Part shown: positions 21,737 to 32,910 of the stretch, piece by piece
How positions within the stretch are numbered: the first letter of the stretch is position 1
How the letters are laid out: every line of letters begins with the position of its first letter
Assembly: GCA_009733775.1 (NCBI GenBank)
Contig: WOGZ01000224.1
Location: 1-56,807 of the forward strand
Origin: Alectoria sarmentosa
Taxonomy: Eukaryota; Ascomycota; Lecanoromycetes; Lecanorales; Parmeliaceae
DNA: 56,807 bases
Reading direction: 5' to 3'
Position numbers and translations under genes: made by a program
The notes under the pieces: generated by a model
What the model was told of the DNA's origin: nothing
Seen by the model: only the letters and a program-made list of their open reading frames with translations
Database searches by the model: none

Positions 21737-21814
21737 CCATGTACGGTCGTTGAAGTGGCAGACGTTGATGGTGGGCCATGTACGTTCGTTGGAGTGGCAG
21801 ACGTTGATGGTGGA
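21737..21814. repeat. 39-bp tandem duplication in the protease linker
   Basis: Two adjacent 39-bp copies (21737-21775 and 21776-21814) with three or four differences encode a doubled PPSTSAT/VHG segment just outside the membrane helix. The length is a multiple of three, so the frame is kept. Confidence 0.85.
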
Positions 21815-22702
21815 ATGGCAATTATGTTCTCCCTGAGCGCCTCTTCGAATCTAGTTTGGGAAACGGAAAAGTTGGAGTACTCGTAATTAGTGACGAGATA
21901 GCTAGAAGACGACAGTCAACTTTGCAACTCAAAATTCGGTGCAGCCGAACATACGTTCTTGCAGAAAAGTTCGACCTAGGGTATACTGGGAACTGTTCTG
22001 AGCCCATTGCAGCAGGAAATATCTAGTGTTGTCCGGCACCAGTGGATGATCTATGGAAAGATCCAAGCTTGCATAGGGCATGACGATATCAACGGTGGGG
22101 ACAGTAGGTCCTACTGTGTTTGAGTCGGCAATCCGGAATGTGAAGTTAGGGTTCTGTGTAATGGGGTTCTGATGAAGAGTGTCATTGACGACGTACACCC
22201 CCAACGAGTTGTTCCACATCAGTCCAAGAACGTTTTCGAAAGTCAGACATGCTTCGCGAGGAAGAACTATATAGGGTAAAGTCGAGTGAATGAAGGTTAG
22301 TATCTTTGACGATAGTAATGATACAGCAGAACCGTCGGCACGTGTTGAAGCGATCGATTGTAAGCCAACTACTAGAGCGCGTGAGATATCGGGAGCGAGG
22401 AAAAAGGACACGTTGTTAGGAATAATGCGTGATGAGCCATAACCTCCAAATGTCAAGCTTGCTAAGAACCCCTTCGATTCTATATACTTTTCAAAGTCAG
22501 TCTTTGTCTGGCCATATATAACAATGCTTAGCATGTGTTTGGGGAGAAATTGACCAGCGGATTCAAAAAAGGCTCGCTGTTATTGTGAATGAATCAGTGC
22601 TTCAATGCAGGGAAACATTCCTACCTATTGCCGATGGGACAAGTGCAATTGCAATTGAGCTCCAAACAATATTGTTCTTTGGAGATTCTTGCCTGGCGAA
22701 CT

Positions 22703-23152
22703 TTAGGCAATCACGGTGTAGAACATTGACCGAACCAACATCCAACCCAAAGTGCTCGTAGAAACAAGCAGAGCGTATTTCCTCCCCCAGTCCCGCACGC
22801 CGAAGACGAGCCATTCGGTGACGAAATGGACGGCAGCAATACCATACGTCCACATCGCAAGGTTGTAGAGCTCGCTGCTATCAATGTTGTAGGCTGCATA
22901 TATACGGACGATGCCGGATAGGAAGGTCCATGTGCCGAACCTGCGAGCAGAGCGTGTGGTTTCGGCGGTAGTTGATTCTGCGCGGATAGAAATTTGGTAG
23001 GCTTGGAAGGTTTGGCTGATTCCCACGAGAGAGGTCTATAGAGGAGAACCAAATCAGAACTATGGGGAAGAACAATTGAAAAGACGAGAGTAGATTACCA
23101 AGAGAATCCATAGTGGAAGGAGGTCGTGGGAGGGAAATAGATTCGTCTCCAT
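22703..23152 (-). CDS. erg28: Ergosterol biosynthesis scaffold protein Erg28
   Basis: Two exons (23152-23099 and 23035-22703) give 128 residues in phase. Erg28 is an endoplasmic-reticulum membrane protein that tethers the C-4 demethylation complex (Erg25, Erg26, Erg27) and links it to Erg6. Diagnostic segments are TSLVGISQTFQAYQIS, FGTWTFLSGIVRIYAAYN, LYNLAMWTYGIAAVHFVTEW and the C-terminal TLGWMLVRSMFY. About four membrane helices are visible, and the length is normal for the family. The 63-nt intron after residue 18 removes GTAATC...TATAG. The gene is divergent from the MFS exporter across about 0.8 kb. Confidence 0.93.
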
Positions 23153-23966
23153 GGCTGGCAAAGGAGAGATTACACGGATTGCGAAGCGGAAACCAACTAT
23201 TTCTCGGCTGCAAATTGGGTTCGTGTTTTTGAGTTCCACGTACGTATTGAGCAACGAGTTCCCTCCTTGTTTGTCAATACCAATTCACCAAGTGGATGCA
23301 TCAAGACTATTTGAAAAAATGGCAAAACACCTGCCAAGCAAGTACATAGATAGGTGCGCTGGCAAAAGTGGGAGATACCGCGGGAGATGGAGCATTAGAG
23401 CGCGCCGCAAAAGGATACCGGACAATCAGACAACCAGGCAACCATCGCAGGAGTTGATCGGCAGCTTTTCAGCTGTCGTAAGCGATTAAATGCTCCGTGT
23501 AACGTGTTTCGATGCACGAATGCACGATATTTAATGGGAATTGAGAAGATATGTTGTGGGATTAGATGCGATTGGAGTTCTTCGAGAGCGGCAATTCACC
23601 TATACCCCATCGAGCTAGTCGTGCCTCCAGCTAAGAATAGTTCTCGTGTTGTGACTAGGCAAACGGAGAGATTGAGAGCCTGTCCCGAAGCCCGGCAGGA
23701 GGTCTGCGTCCCGATCCGTTAGCCGGGCCTGCTCGAACAGAACGAGGGCTGACCTATCGTGTAACCGGGAAGTTGGACAGAAAGCGACTTCAATACCCTG
23801 TATTTTTCCAGCCGGTAAATTATTCACCAGGGGCATCTCAAAAACCATTGGCGAGACCGGCAGTACTCCGGATAATGTCAGTCCCCCACTAGGTATTCTT
23901 CCACTGCTCTTGTTTTGGAGGAGGCAACCGGAAGCAAACTAAGAACGTCTTGGCCTAGATTTCCAT
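23153..23966. other. Shared upstream region of erg28 and the MFS exporter
   Basis: This 0.8-kb stretch separates two divergent start codons and should hold both promoters. Open frames here have no domain. I see no clear TATA box or named regulatory site. Confidence 0.45.
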
Positions 23967-25746
23967 ATGGCAGCAACATCTCGTGTTTCCAGCGCAGATG
24001 GTTACGTTGGAGTCGAAGATCGTGTTATTACAGACTTTAACAAAGCTCAAGAATCGAAGAATGCGGCTGTCGAAGGAGAACCCAATTTGAACGAGGCAGT
24101 CTCGGTAAATGGTTGGCGGTATTGGACTGTCATCGCAGCGCTGTCGGTCACAGCCCTTTTACCGGCCTTGGAAGGAACTGTGGTATCGACCGCCTTACCC
24201 AGTATTGTTCAAGACCTCCATGGAGGAGAGTTATACGTCTGGGTGGTGAATTCGTATTTTTTGACCAGGTAGGAGTTCCAGATCTTCATCGCTCCGGGCG
24301 TCCTAGTCCTAGAAGCTGACAGAGGTAACACCACCCAGTACTGCCTTCCAGCCGTTATACGGACAGACCGCCAATATCTTCGGCAGACGCTCTCTTGTAG
24401 TATTTGCAGTTTCTTTCTTCATGCTCGGTAGCGGCATTAGTGGTGGTGCAAGTAGCATGAGCATGCTTATTGCAGGCCGTACCATTCAAGGTGTTGGTGG
24501 AGGCGGCGTCACAATGCTAGTCGACCTCATCGTCTGTGACCTTGTGCCACTCCGGAAGCGTGGCAGTGTCATGGGCATTATTTTCGGTGCCGTGACAATT
24601 GGCACCGCTCTGGGACCTTTCATTGGCGGTGTTGTCGTTGAGACAAGCACTTGGCGGTGGGTTTTCTATCTGAACCTACCCGTCGGAGCTGTAGCGATAG
24701 CTCTCTTGTTGGCCTTTCTGCACGTCAAGTACGAAAAGGAGTCAGCCTTGATGGAGAAGGTCAAGAGGGTTGATTTTGCTGGAAATTTTATCTTCGTTTG
24801 TGCTACCACCTCGATTCTGGTTGCGCTTACAAACGGAGGAACCAAACAGCCCTGGTCATCCTGGCGAATTATTTTCCCCTTGGTGGCGGGTCTTGCTGGG
24901 CTGGGGCTTTTCTACCTATTTGAGATCTCAAAGCTGTGCGTCGAGCCTAGCTTGCCTCCACAGCTTTTTGCGAACAGGACTTCAGCAACAGCATACGCCC
25001 TCACTTTCGTTCACACTCTTCTGATGTACTGGGAGATTTACTTCATGCCAGTCTATTTCCAAGCCGTTCTGGGCTCTACACCAGCCCGGTCAGGAGTTCA
25101 GCTATTACCAACGGTTATTATGCTCATGGTATTCGGCGCAATTGGCGGCGGTGCAATGCAGAAATTCGGCCGATATCGCCCTTTTCATCACGCTGGATTT
25201 GGGCTAATGACTGTGGGGTTTGGAACCTTCTGCCTTCTCGACTCATCATCCTCAACGGCTATGTGGGTTGTCTTTCAGATCATCTTTGCGGCTGGCACAG
25301 GCCTCTCTATCGGAACTTTATTAGCTGCGGTCCAGGCAGGGCTTTGCGAGGCCGACTCTGCTACCGCTACCGGTGTTTGGGCAGTAGTACGCAGCTTTGG
25401 GACAATCTGGGGAATCACCTTATCCGCTGTTGCCTTCAACAATCAGTGTACACGCCTTTCATCGCGGATAAGTGATCCTACAATAAGGATTCTACTCTCC
25501 GGGGGCCAAGCATACGAGCATGCAACCGCCACTTTTATTGACTCCCATAGTAACCGACCTCTCCTAAGGAATCAAATTATCAGTGTATATTCGGAAAGCT
25601 TGAAGCTGGTGTGGCAGGTTGCTATTGGGATCTCTGGTTTGGGGTTTTTGCTTGTGTTTCTGGAAAAGGAGGTAAAGTTGAGAACAGATCTGGAGACAGA
25701 ATTTGGCATGGAGGAAAAGAAAACGGTGACTGCAAATGAGGCTTGA
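23967..25746 (+). CDS. MFS drug:H+ antiporter, DHA2 (14-TM) family
   Basis: Exons 23967-24268 and 24339-25746 give 569 residues. A polar cytosolic N-terminus leads to about 14 hydrophobic helices. The first, WTVIAALSVTALLPALEGTV, is followed by VSTALPSIVQDLH, the DHA2-type motif D1 region. After the intron come PLYGQTANIFGRR (motif A-like), IAGRTIQGVGGGG (motif B), and GPFIGGVVVETSTWRWVFYL with NLPVG (motif C), all typical of fungal toxin/multidrug exporters. It acts at the plasma or vacuolar membrane, exporting unknown compounds by proton exchange. The intron donor GTAGGA and acceptor CCCAG restore YFLTSTAFQPLYG. A neighbouring P450 makes a metabolite-export role possible but unproven. Confidence 0.93.
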
Positions 25747-26487
25747 CATGGTCCACATCAGCGGGCGACTGTGGAATTGAAGCTGCTATCTTAAAGGTTC
25801 GTGACAGGGCGGCGGATGGTAGACTAATCTTATCATAGAAGAGAAATTGAAGAGGCTTGGTCACAGTGCACAGGTGGTAAAGCCGTTCAAGAGGGTTTAG
25901 AATACGTGCTGGTGCGCGAGGCTGTCCTGTGGTGGAAAGCTTGCCGGACCACCACCGTGCCACAGTTGAGCGTACGATGTTGGCATGGAACTAGGGCGGT
26001 GCTGAAGGCTGCAAAAAGTCGTCCCTAACTGAAACTAAATGTTCAGTGCCTGCAACGATAGTACCTACTCTATTGTAGAATTAGTGACTAAAGAAAGTCT
26101 AATGATGTGTAATGCTTAGCGCTCACCTCATGAATTTTTATTAATTTAAGCAGGGCTTTAGCTTCATAAGGTGAGCATTAGCGTCTAATGAAAGAATTTG
26201 GGTGATCTAATTGGTCAGAAAGTTTGAAGCTGAACCGCCCTTTTTATTTTTTGGTCTCGAGCATCAAGAAAGCATGGTTTCCAAAAAAGAAAGTTCGTTG
26301 GTCTTTAAGAATGTGCTATTCCGGTCATTGTAGATGCTACCTGCTGTTCCAAACTTGGCCCCAGAAACAGTACGAAGAAAGTAGAAACCGGTAAAAAATT
26401 CTCCAGGCCAATTCAGATATTAGTCACGCAAACATAAGAACAGAAGGTCCTGACACCGACATAGTAGAGAGCCCATGGACGTTGTCT
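25747..26487. other. Intergenic between convergent MFS and P450 genes
   Basis: No gene is seen. It contains a small hairpin-forming inverted repeat (26121-26176) in AT-rich DNA. Confidence 0.5.
26121..26176. repeat. Short inverted repeat (hairpin)
   Basis: GCTCACCTCATGAA at 26121-26134 pairs with TTCATAAGGTGAGC at 26163-26176 with one mismatch, around a 28-base loop. Weaker complementarity (CTAATG) continues outward on both sides. It could be a foldback remnant or a structure at the 3' ends of the two converging genes. Confidence 0.55.
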
Positions 26488-28325
26488 TCAAAGATTGGGC
26501 TCCTTGCTAGTTTGAGTTTTGAGTTGCAAAATCACTTTGTCTCCCAGAATTGGTGCCAGCGCCCCAAGTCCAGGTTTTGACTCGTTGGCTCTGGGGAAGC
26601 GCTGGGTGCGTGTCGCCGGATCCAGGCTAATCTCGAATCTGGAGAGCGTAAGAGCAACAAAAGTGAAGACAACGCGCCTTGCAAGGAAACGACCAGGGCA
26701 CAAGTTCTGACCACCCCCGAACGGCTTGAAGCTCGGGCTCCGTGACAAGAATTTCCGTTTCAAGAAGCGATCCGAATTGAATTGAGAAAAGTCGTGACCC
26801 CAAACGTCCTCGTCAAAGTGCAGCTGGCGGTACGGGACCATAACGTTGTTGCCTTTTTCGAGTAGTTTGCCTCCGATTATCGTTGGTTCGGTGACATATC
26901 GCATCAAGGAACTGGACATCTCCAAGCGCAAAATCTCAAGAAATAGGGCCTCCAATTTAGGGCATTGGTCCATCAGATACGAAACGTCTGGGATGTCGTG
27001 GACTACACCAGGCATTGTCTCCAATCGGATGTTCTCAAGCAACTCTGGATTGTGGACTAAGTAGGCGAGAATCCAAAAGGTCACTTTGTGAACGTTTCCA
27101 TTGATTCTAAAGACATTTAGCCGGTGGGAGTCTTGAGCAGTGGTTCGAACTAGGTCACCGGGGTATGCTTACGCCCAATGTTGCAGCATGTTCACTTTCC
27201 CAATGTCATGGTCATCGAAGGCGATGTCTCTTAACTCCTGCTCCGATGCCTCGACATAGTATGTCGCATCTTCCCTCTTGTTCTTTGGTTGCCCGTAATA
27301 AGCCGTAAATGCGTCAACGAGCTGGTCTTTTGCTGCGTACATGTCTCTGCTCAGAATTTTTGGAAGCTGAAACACATACTTCCAAGTTGTCTCTTCCCAC
27401 TTCAGGAAAGTTTCGATCAGATTGGGAGCAACTTCCCATAAACTCTTCCCCCAATATATTTCCGTAAGAGAATGGATGAAAATGTCCGCGGTCCAGTCCA
27501 TTAACGATAGTGTAACAGCCTCCGAAGAAGATCCTAAAACGTAGGGACATTTCTCCTGGAGTTGCTGCCAGCGAACCCTCTCGTCGACGTAACCTACAAA
27601 CTTTTTTGCGATCTTTTCCAGATTCTCACCTGGAATCAATTGACGAAATTGGTATTCCTCAATCATTTGGTTCGGAGGAAGCTTACGCATGGGGTGCGTA
27701 GCCTTCTGCTCCTCAGTAGGGGGTTGCCAAAGCTTTTTGATATTCAGCTGCGAAATTCCAATCCATCGATAGATATCCTGAACAAAACGTATCCAAGAGA
27801 TGGTCACGGTGTGCTTGTAAAGACTCTGCACATCTTCCGGAGATGTGACTATGTAGATTACTTGCCCCACTACGGTGATTGAATATGGCTCTTTGGAGTT
27901 CCGGAAGTGTTTGCTAGAACGTTGGTCACTCTTATTTCTCCTACAGATATGATAGGACTGTCGAGGTTACCGTCCCATCTCTAAAACTCTGTAAGAATTT
28001 AAGAAGAATCCTATAGCATGCCCTGCAAGGTTTGAGCGAATGTAAATAGGTGTAGAGCTCATGAAAAGGCATACCTAGATCTACACGTGATTCAGTAAGT
28101 GGTGTGAGCTTACGCTTATGGAGTAGCCAACCTACATGGTATCCAGTATGGCAGTTCTTTTGGACGCATGGGATAAAGAGCTGGAGTAATGGTGAATCTC
28201 CATAGCCTCCATATCAGTATAAGAACGGATGTTGAAAGAACAGCGACTAACGCCCGACACTGCAGGGAATTGTAGATCATAAAGTCCTGTGATGGCACCG
28301 ACTCCCGGGAATCCGACATCTTCAA
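26488..28325 (-). CDS. Cytochrome P450 monooxygenase
   Basis: Five exons (28325-28136, 28080-28075, 28022-27971, 27913-27173, 27106-26488) give exactly 536 codons with stop (535 residues). An N-terminal membrane anchor (ALVAVLSTSVLILIWRLW) is followed by the Pro-rich hinge LPYWIPYLGHAIGFF, of which Y-L-G is supplied by the 6-nt exon. Later come EPYSITVVGQVIYIV, an I-helix region WAINGNVHKVTFWILAYL lacking the usual AGxxT, the K-helix EILRLE (ExxR), and the heme-binding loop FKPFGGGQNLCPGR with the Cys ligand. The I-helix pattern resembles the CYP7/CYP8-related group of fungal P450s, whose substrates include sterols and lipids. The substrate here is unknown. Its neighbours are transporters and a sulfotransferase-like gene. 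Confidence 0.92.
28075..28080 (-). other. Predicted 6-nt micro-exon of the P450
   Basis: The hexamer ATCTAG lies between a GTGTAG acceptor and a GTATGC donor. Including it turns the junction into PYWIPYLGHAIG, matching the conserved P450 hinge, and keeps the phase (T|AT, CTA, G|GG). Skipping it leaves PYWIPWHAIG, which is also in frame but two residues short. Confidence 0.6.
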
Positions 28326-29154
28326 GATCTTCTAACGATGTCTACGGAGCTGTCAAGCAATTTGACCGCCGCAGCTTTTGAAAGCAAAATTCACGTCTCG
28401 GAACATTTCGATGAGATGTAAGACTGACAAGTTTAATACCAGAAACATTACTGGATCTTGCGCCCAATGCCACACCCACACCATTTATCAATACGAAGCG
28501 TCAACCTCAAACGCATGCATGGCTCCGTGAAAGCTGACGGAGTGGGAATATTGCAGGGAGCGGACTAAAGTTGGATAACCCGCATGACAAGGCTCATCAC
28601 TTTCGCACCTTCCGTACTTATGCAGCTCAAGCCGTGAACCCGAGTTCGAAACAATAGGAGACGTGCAGGTGAATTGATATCATTGACAGAGCTGAAAACG
28701 CCGGCGCTTACAAACAGAATCCTTCCGAGTAATTTTCCGTGTTACCTAGTCTTTCTAGGGGATCTTCGGGATAATCATCCGCACATGTGCGCTAGGCACG
28801 TAGGATCAATGCACCCCCGGAGTGTTTCAAAAACACTCCTTCAATTGTTTGGTAGCTATCGATGAGAGGGCGTTCGCATGCGCACTGCGATCGGCGACTC
28901 TGTCGTTGGGTCTGGAACGCAGCTGGAGGAGTGGCAGTGAAAAGTGAGATGTCTTCTTGCATAAATAATGTCCCAAATTCGAGAGGGTGGCATGCCATAC
29001 ATTAGGTAAGCCTTGGATGTCTTTATCTTGTGCCTGAAATATGGTTGGGGTCCAGCTATAAGCAATTGCATCACATCTTTTGAACAACTCAAAAATACAC
29101 ATTTCGCTGGTCGCAAATACTACAAGACACTTGAGGGCACGACTCGATACCATA
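28326..29154. other. Intergenic, divergent promoters
   Basis: Upstream of both the P450 (minus) and the rhodopsin-domain gene (plus). A minus-strand frame at 28827-29183 has no recognisable domain. I see no clear regulatory motif. Confidence 0.45.
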
Positions 29155-30628
29155 ATGGATTCCAACAACCCAACGGTGTTCAAAGGTGTTCCGGCCGCGA
29201 AGCCTCCACCCGGCGTGATCCCGAATTATTCAAATCCATATAGTGACGGCCCGATCCTTATCATTGTGGGCTCCTTACTGGTATTTATAATGCTGGTATT
29301 CGTCGGTGCGAGAATCTTCACAAAGGTCAAGATCACTCGACGCACGACTCCAGACGATTGTAGGTATCCATTCATCCAATCAGGCAGGGTGCTGACTGCG
29401 GTAGATACTTGTGTGATTGCCGCGGTAAATAATGAGAAAAGCACCTATTCAAGAGCATCGATTGACATTTTTAGATTGGCACCGTGATTTATTTCATCAT
29501 TGCTGTGTTCTGTATGTTATCTCCTTGGACTCATGCCCATTTTTTTTGAAGTCTGACACACAAAAAGCTGTCACAGTCGGACATTTTGGAACACATATGT
29601 GGGATCTAACATTAGCAGACGTCTCGAGTAACGCGTTTTTCATGGTAAGTGAAAGTCAAAACATTATTAAATTACGATTTTTGACTATTCTAGACAGGAT
29701 TCTTCACTAATTGGATTACTGCAATAATATGGCCGTTCGTCAAGCTCAGCTTCTTTCTATTGTACATTCAGATTTTTCGTCCTATGAAGTGGCTAAGGTA
29801 TAGCTGCTATGCTGGTGCAACATTCAACGTCCTCTTCTATACTGTGATCCTAGTCATTACTCTTGCCTTCACAGTCCCAGCTCCTGGACAAACGCTCCAG
29901 CAAGCTTCCCAGAGTTCACGGGAAGCTCTTGCAGTTAAGATTACAATACCAATTGGCTCGTTGAGCCTGGCTCTGGATGTCTACATCTTGGTCTTACCAA
30001 TTGCGGGTGTAAGCAAACTGCAGTTACCATTGCGGCGCAAGCTCGGGGTGATTGCGGTCTTCTTCACAGGTTTTATGTAAGTTTAGTGGTGCATTCTGCT
30101 CTGATATTGCATTCAAAATGACTGACAGACGATCAGGGCATGCGTTGCATCATCTCTGGGCGTCTATTTCAGATGGAGGCTCACCAAAAGCGATGCGGAT
30201 TTGACTTACACGACCATGCCTGTCATTCTCATGTGGTTAGTCTCCAAGCGTCTAGTTTCTTTCTGAAGCTGACATGATAGCAGTCTTGTGGAAATGACCG
30301 TAGGGGTCATAGCTAGCTGCATGGTATGTCTTGAGCAATTGCCCCCCCCCAACCCCCCGAGGCTTACATTAATTGGGACCTCCAGCCTGACAGACGATCC
30401 TTCGTCCTACAAGTGGTTCTGGGAGACGTTTCAGATGCCCTACGAGTCGTCCAAGGTCTTGATTCGGAAACGAGAATGTCACAAAGGGACTTCCAGCTAG
30501 TGAATGATTACCGCTCTGCAGGTTTTGAGGCACAGCATGAGCTGTCCATTTGCGAGGTATCGAGCCGGCTTGAAATTTACTTGTATCATTTTCGTTTTGC
30601 TTCCTTTACCAAGACGGCAACTTCATGA
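29155..30628 (+). CDS. Rhodopsin-domain integral membrane protein (fungal 7-TM, PTH11-like class)
   Basis: Eight exons (29155-29359, 29405-29424, 29475-29511, 29568-29644, 29694-30076, 30137-30235, 30284-30323, 30386-30628) give 367 residues with all phases consistent. The order of segments matches the fungal rhodopsin-domain family: ILIIVGSLLVFIMLVFVGAR, KITRRTTPDDYTCVIAAIGT, FGTHMWDLTLADVSS, WPFVKLSFFLLYIQIFRPMK, IPIGSLSLALDVYILVLPI, VASSLGVYFRWRLTKSD and LVEMTVGVIASCM. Seven helices are predicted, with a polar cytosolic tail. Related proteins include PTH11-type receptors of plant-associated fungi; the ligand is unknown. Exons 2 (20 nt) and 3 (37 nt) are unusually small. The last exon is the least certain because the tail is poorly conserved and its intron contains a C-rich run. 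Confidence 0.85.
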
Positions 30629-31083
30629 TCCGGGAAGTTATTCGATGTCCTTTAATACCACTTAGTAGTGTTCGTCGAAGATTCTGTCTTATAGCGTCCT
30701 GTAGATTCATGGCGGAAGTAAATCTGTCGATTGTAGACAGTGTACTATTGTAAACTGAAGATGAAGGTTCCGGGCCCTGCCTATACCTCAAAAAGATTCT
30801 CGCTAAAGACGCGTCCACCTCATTTGTGACCTGACTCATCGGTATCAGCCCTACAACTCCCCCTCATCGGATTAAATATATGACATCGTACCTAGCCTCC
30901 GGTCTCAAAGAAAAGCTGCATGCGTGCGAAGGCCGTTCGCTCTACTCTTTCCATCCCCATCGCCGTCAGATCAACCTCGTTTAAACTATTAGGGACGTAC
31001 GCCAAACGACGTTCCTATCTTAGCAAACTTTCCACATCATAGCTCTAGCAAAGCCAAAACTCGAGAGCGCAGCTTCTTCTACC
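30629..31083. other. Intergenic
   Basis: Short gap before the sulfotransferase-family gene. A minus-strand 77-codon frame at 30606-30839 shows no domain. Probable promoter and leader for the gene at 31084. Confidence 0.5.
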
Positions 31084-31987
31084 ATGTCGAGGGCTCCAAC
31101 AATGCAAGAAAAGCACCCTGAGGTCTTCATGACCTTCAATGAAGACCCACGAAAACGCAAGCGCGTGGTGCCTATGAAAGTCCTGAGTCTAGGAATGCCG
31201 CGTACGGGAACGGCGTGTATGACGTCCCCAGCGATTCTGAGCTTTCAAACTGCTGATCTTGCACTTAGCAATGCAGCTTGCTCTGCAAATCCTAGGTTAT
31301 CCATGTTACCACGGTCTCACTCTCATCGCCAATGTCCGTGATACCGAGATGTGGGATAAGGCACTTGATGCAAAGTTCTTTGGAAAGGGCGAACCCTTCA
31401 CTCGAACAGAATGGGATCAGCTCCTTGGACACTATAGTGCTGTGGCCAATCTACCCGCCGTTGCATTTCCAGAAGATCTCCTTCAGTGCTACCCAGATGC
31501 CAAGGTTGTCTTGGTTAACAGAGATATCGAGAAATGGTACCAAAGCTTCAACGACGGGGTCATTATGAACGTGTGGAGCCCGATTGTGCGTCTGGTTGTA
31601 AGGCTAGATTCTCGCTTTGTGGGGAAGCTGGGGGGAACAGCGGCTCGGTGGACGGAAGGCTGGTTCAAAGCTCATTCAAAACAAGAAATGCAAGAGAAGG
31701 CGAGAGACAAGTACGAAGAACATTACGCATTTGTGGAGAGAGTGACGCCTTCGAAACAACTGCTCAAATTCAAGCTTGAAGATGGTTGGGGCCCACTTTG
31801 CAAGTTCCTGGACAAGCCGATTCCCGACGTTGGATTTCCTCGTGTCAACGAGTCGGCCGCGCTGAGCGAGAAAATTGGCCTGATCGTGCGAAGGGGATTG
31901 AAGAATGCACTCGCATCTTCTCTGAAGTTTCTTCTGCCTGTAGCCTTTACCGCGATTGCATGGTGGATCCTTCGTGCAAATCTATAA
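31084..31987 (+). CDS. Sulfotransferase-family P-loop protein with C-terminal membrane helix
   Basis: Exons 31084-31216 and 31269-31987 give 283 residues. The N-terminal half contains KVLSLGMPRTGTASMQLAL, the 5'-phosphosulfate (PSB) P-loop of the Sulfotransfer_4 family; the 52-nt intron splits the TAS part. Further cues are LGYPCYHG, the 3'-phosphate-binding segment YPDAKVVLVNRDIEKWYQSF, and WGPLCKFLDKPIPDVGFPRV near the C-terminus. A final helix, LKFLLPVAFTAIAWWILRAN, would anchor it to a membrane. Fungal members of this family are widespread and mostly uncharacterised; PAPS-dependent sulfation is known of the fold but not shown for this group. Its placement between a 7-TM protein and an ABC transporter does not fix its role. 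Confidence 0.88.
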
Positions 31988-32910
31988 TACACACTGACAC
32001 GACCAGAACATGGTGTTGCGGTTGGACACAACTAGATAGTGACGTCGGAGTCTGCTCTACTTCGACCCAGCAACATGCGACGAAGATGTAGGGAAAATCA
32101 TTCACGCTAGATTGATGTCACTTCATCCGCGCGTGTCTTTTCATTGTCTTACTTTTCCATTTGTATGATCTGCGAGATGCTGATAGGATTTTCAAAAACG
32201 ACGGCGCCCTATAGCGGGCTATGTTGAAGTGCCCCCCCAAAAGCGTTAACCGTACTTAGCATAATACTAAGCCGCGGGGTCCTTACGCGCCTAAATCTTA
32301 TGCTACGGTTACTGCTGACTACTAGAGCCGCCCCAAAATCAGCTCGCTCGCTAGAGTTGGATGGCCCCCACGAACCTCCTGGCTTTTGGCCGCGAACCAC
32401 TTCACCCAACACACTCCGATCCTTCGCAGAATGTTTCTCAAAGAGCAGACAATTTTCGTTAACACACACGCAGACCCAGACGCCCCGAACATTGACTTGC
32501 TAGTTGTCGACTCTCTCTCACCGGCTGACGCCTAATTGCAGCTCCTCGTGCTGGATAGGTGGCACACCGTCAAATCAAATCCTAAAGGTATGTGTCTAAT
32601 GTCACATCCAGCGAGTATGCCAGCCTCCAAGATTCTCTCCGAACTAGGCCTTTCGCCTCCTCGACCGTTCGACGCTCAATGCCTATAAAGATGTGCCGGT
32701 CTCCTCGTGACTTTCAAGCAAATCCCTCTTCCGCAATAAGATATCATATTGGAACGATGCTACATGCACGTCGTTCATATTTTCATATTTCTTTCAAGAG
32801 GCGTTCGTCTTTTATTTGTTTGCATAACCAGTCCAATTAGCGCTTTCGGATGTCTCCCTTATCGTCCGCACCATGCTTATAAGTCAAGAAACAATTCTAT
32901 AACAACACCG
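31988..32910. other. Intergenic
   Basis: No gene is supported. It may contain further, unrecognisable remains of the oxidase whose fragment starts at 32911. Confidence 0.4.

Larger units (their letters stand above)
20849..22590 (-). pseudogene. Decayed pepsin-like (A1) aspartic protease with membrane anchor
   Basis: The C-terminal lobe of a fungal A1 aspartic protease is clear: FGGYGSSRIIPNNVSFFL, then DLSIDHPLVPDNTRYFLL and YTLGRTFLQE, followed by a Thr/Ser/Pro linker, one membrane helix (VFFLASVFGIAFAIL), and a cytosolic tail. Three things are wrong. The N-terminal lobe with the first catalytic Asp is absent: only about 110 bp separate it from the ERG28 stop upstream. Where the second catalytic Asp belongs, the sequence reads FIHST (His codon at 22288-22286). 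In the tail, a repeated unit has lost one base at about 21138-21141, forcing a stop; the remaining tail is open in another frame to 20849. Joining 21900s exons needs a weak donor. It is probably a truncated pseudogene, though a shortened non-catalytic protein is possible. Confidence 0.72.

Noticed and set aside
26488..28325. P450 as a pseudogene because the I-helix lacks AGxxT
   Set aside because: The ExxR and heme-Cys motifs are intact, all exon phases close on a stop, and CYP7/CYP8-like relatives naturally have an Asn/Gly variant at this place.
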